Positions 5,136 to 6,180 of a stretch of 6,180 nt of DNA are shown piece by piece. Position numbers and translations under genes: made by a program. How positions within the stretch are numbered: the first letter of the stretch is position 1; every line of letters starts with the position of its first letter. Origin of the DNA: JBDTOX01 sp039933015 (GTDB lineage: Bacteria > Pseudomonadota > Gammaproteobacteria > Burkholderiales > Methylophilaceae); contig JBDTOX010000026.1 of assembly GCA_039933015.1 (NCBI GenBank), positions 1 to 6,180 of the forward strand. Reading direction: 5' to 3'. Below the pieces are notes generated by a model. It did not search any database. It saw only the letters and a program-made list of their open reading frames with translations, and was not told the DNA's origin.

Positions 5136-6152
5136 CATGCACCGGTCGTGGCAGGCTTTCACGCGGGCGCCCGAGGAATATCACCCTAAAGAACTTGGCC
5201 ATGGCGTAGGCTGCCAGCGCCGCCGACAAGGCCAGCAAGCGTTTCATGTCGGTCTGCACGAGGGTGAACAGCACGCCGAACAGTGCTGTCAGCAGCCCCA
5301 CCATCAGGGCACCCCACCACCACAGTTGCAGGTGGAGCAAATCGAACAGCACGCGCAACATTCCATAGATAGCTGTTTTGAGCATGATGCCGCTCATTAT
5401 GGCGGAGACAGGGGAAGGCACCGCCGGTGCGCTTCCGGCAGCCAGACATGCAAGGGCAGCAACTCGGCCTTGGCCCCGAACCCGAACAGGGCGAGGAGGA
5501 ACGTGATGCTGGCCCAAAATTCGCTGGGATGCGCGGTCCGCATGGTGGCGAAGGTGTAATCGCCATGTCCGCCCTGCAGAACGCCAAAGACCAGCAGGAT
5601 CGCAATCGCGCCAACGTGCGCGATCAGCAGGCAGAGGACCCCGGCGTGACGGGTTGGGACGTTTTCATGTTCGGTCGTCACCAGGAAATAGGAGGCAAGC
5701 GCCATGGTCTCCCACGCCACAATGAAGAAATAGGCATCGTCCGCCAGCAACACCCACGTCATGCCAACCAGAAACACAAAATATTGCAGGGTGAACAAAG
5801 ACAGCGAGGTCCTGGAATCATCGCGAAAATAGCCGGCGCAATAAAGCGCGATGCCGAAAGAAACACTGCCGAGCAATACCAGGAGAAACGCGGACAGGGC
5901 ATCAAGCCTGAGATGGAACGGCAGATCGGGCAAGCCAAGGGGCAGAACGATAGTCTGAGAGTCGGTTTGCAGCCTCCACATTCCGGCAGCCGCGAGCAAC
6001 AGCGCAACCAATGCGCCCGCCGGAAATAGCACACCGATAATCCAGCGGCGTGGCGTGAGCAAGCCCAGTACGCCAAGCGCAAGCCACGCCAGCGTTGCTA
6101 GCCCAGCCAAGTCAATCGGCAATAAGGTGATGGTTAGGTTTTTAACCAACAT
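5131..6152 (-). pseudogene. hyfB: HyfB-like (NuoL/M/N-type) membrane subunit, frameshifted and internally deleted
   Basis: A proton-translocating-type antiporter subunit of a complex-I-related membrane module. Residues 1-242 are in one frame and very hydrophobic, with several transmembrane helices. The key membrane charges of the family are visible: Glu148 in FIVAWETMALASYFLV and Lys228 in FGAKAELLPLHVWLPEAH. At about 5427 one C is missing (CACCCG reduced to CACCG). Without repair the frame ends at 5397; with it, coding continues PSPVSAIMSGIMLKTAIYGM, then LVQTDMKRLLA. It then jumps at about 5227-5238 straight to LSAALAAYAMAKFFRVIFLG, which belongs near the C-terminus, so about 130 residues of the middle (normally starting Y-S-S-I-E-N) are gone. 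The end is lost at the junction with the hyfG fragment. The ATG at 6152 is plausible but has a poor Shine-Dalgarno, and the frame is open to the window edge, so the start could lie upstream. Of the ~670 residues usual in the family, about half remain. Confidence 0.9.
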
Positions 6153-6180
6153 GTCTTTGTGAACCGATTGTGTGACCGAT

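Noticed and set aside
5427..6029. A 200-codon open frame on the plus strand opposite hyfB.
   Set aside because: Its composition is that of an antisense shadow (Gln/Arg/Glu rich, no recognisable motif), while the minus strand has clear HyfB similarity.
4359..6152. A DAB-type inorganic-carbon system (NuoL-like subunit with a DUF2309 partner).
   Set aside because: No DUF2309-like protein is present, and the NuoB-like and NuoD-like neighbours place the module in the Hyf/Ehr group.

Overview
All recognisable genes lie on the minus strand, nearly end to end, and read right to left into a CRISPR array at the left edge. The hemE and complex-I-like sequences look betaproteobacterial, possibly an autotrophic lineage such as the Nitrosomonadales. 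That is a judgement from remembered family sequences, not a search.

Layout in transcription order. At about 6152-4359 is the remnant of a HyfBCEFGI-type module, a complex-I/group-4-hydrogenase relative of the Ehr kind. It starts with a hyfB-like membrane-subunit gene that is frameshifted and internally deleted. This is fused to only the last ~80 codons of the hyfG-like large-subunit gene, followed by an intact hyfI-like iron-sulfur subunit gene. The genes expected between hyfB and hyfG are gone. At 4321-2687 is an intact SulP-family anion transporter with a C-terminal STAS domain, overlapping by 4 bp a small CheY-like receiver protein (2690-2358). Next is hemE (2354-1288), recognisable over its full length but carrying an in-frame TAA and a 1-bp deletion. 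Its stop codon abuts the start of a class I SAM methyltransferase (1287-514). Then comes a DUF167/YggU-like gene (from 470) whose coding similarity ends exactly where a type I-F-like CRISPR repeat begins (235). The array (28-bp repeats, 32-bp spacers) fills 235-1 and continues past the window.

Functional reading. The intact core is an Fe-S subunit, a SulP transporter and a receiver-like protein. In the undamaged ancestor it probably coupled a membrane redox or ion-pumping complex to uptake of an anion such as bicarbonate or sulfate (inference). The haem-biosynthesis gene and methyltransferase may be read through from the same transcript.

The striking theme is damage: hemE, hyfB, hyfG and the DUF167 gene are all broken, while hyfI, sulP, the receiver and the methyltransferase are intact. 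The lesions are of different kinds: a nonsense substitution, 1-bp losses in short homopolymers, two larger deletions, and truncation at the array. Either the locus is decaying or the assembly is faulty here, and raw reads would decide. No stretch over 300 bases lacks a gene or array. The two real gaps (471-513 and 4322-4358) hold no convincing terminator.
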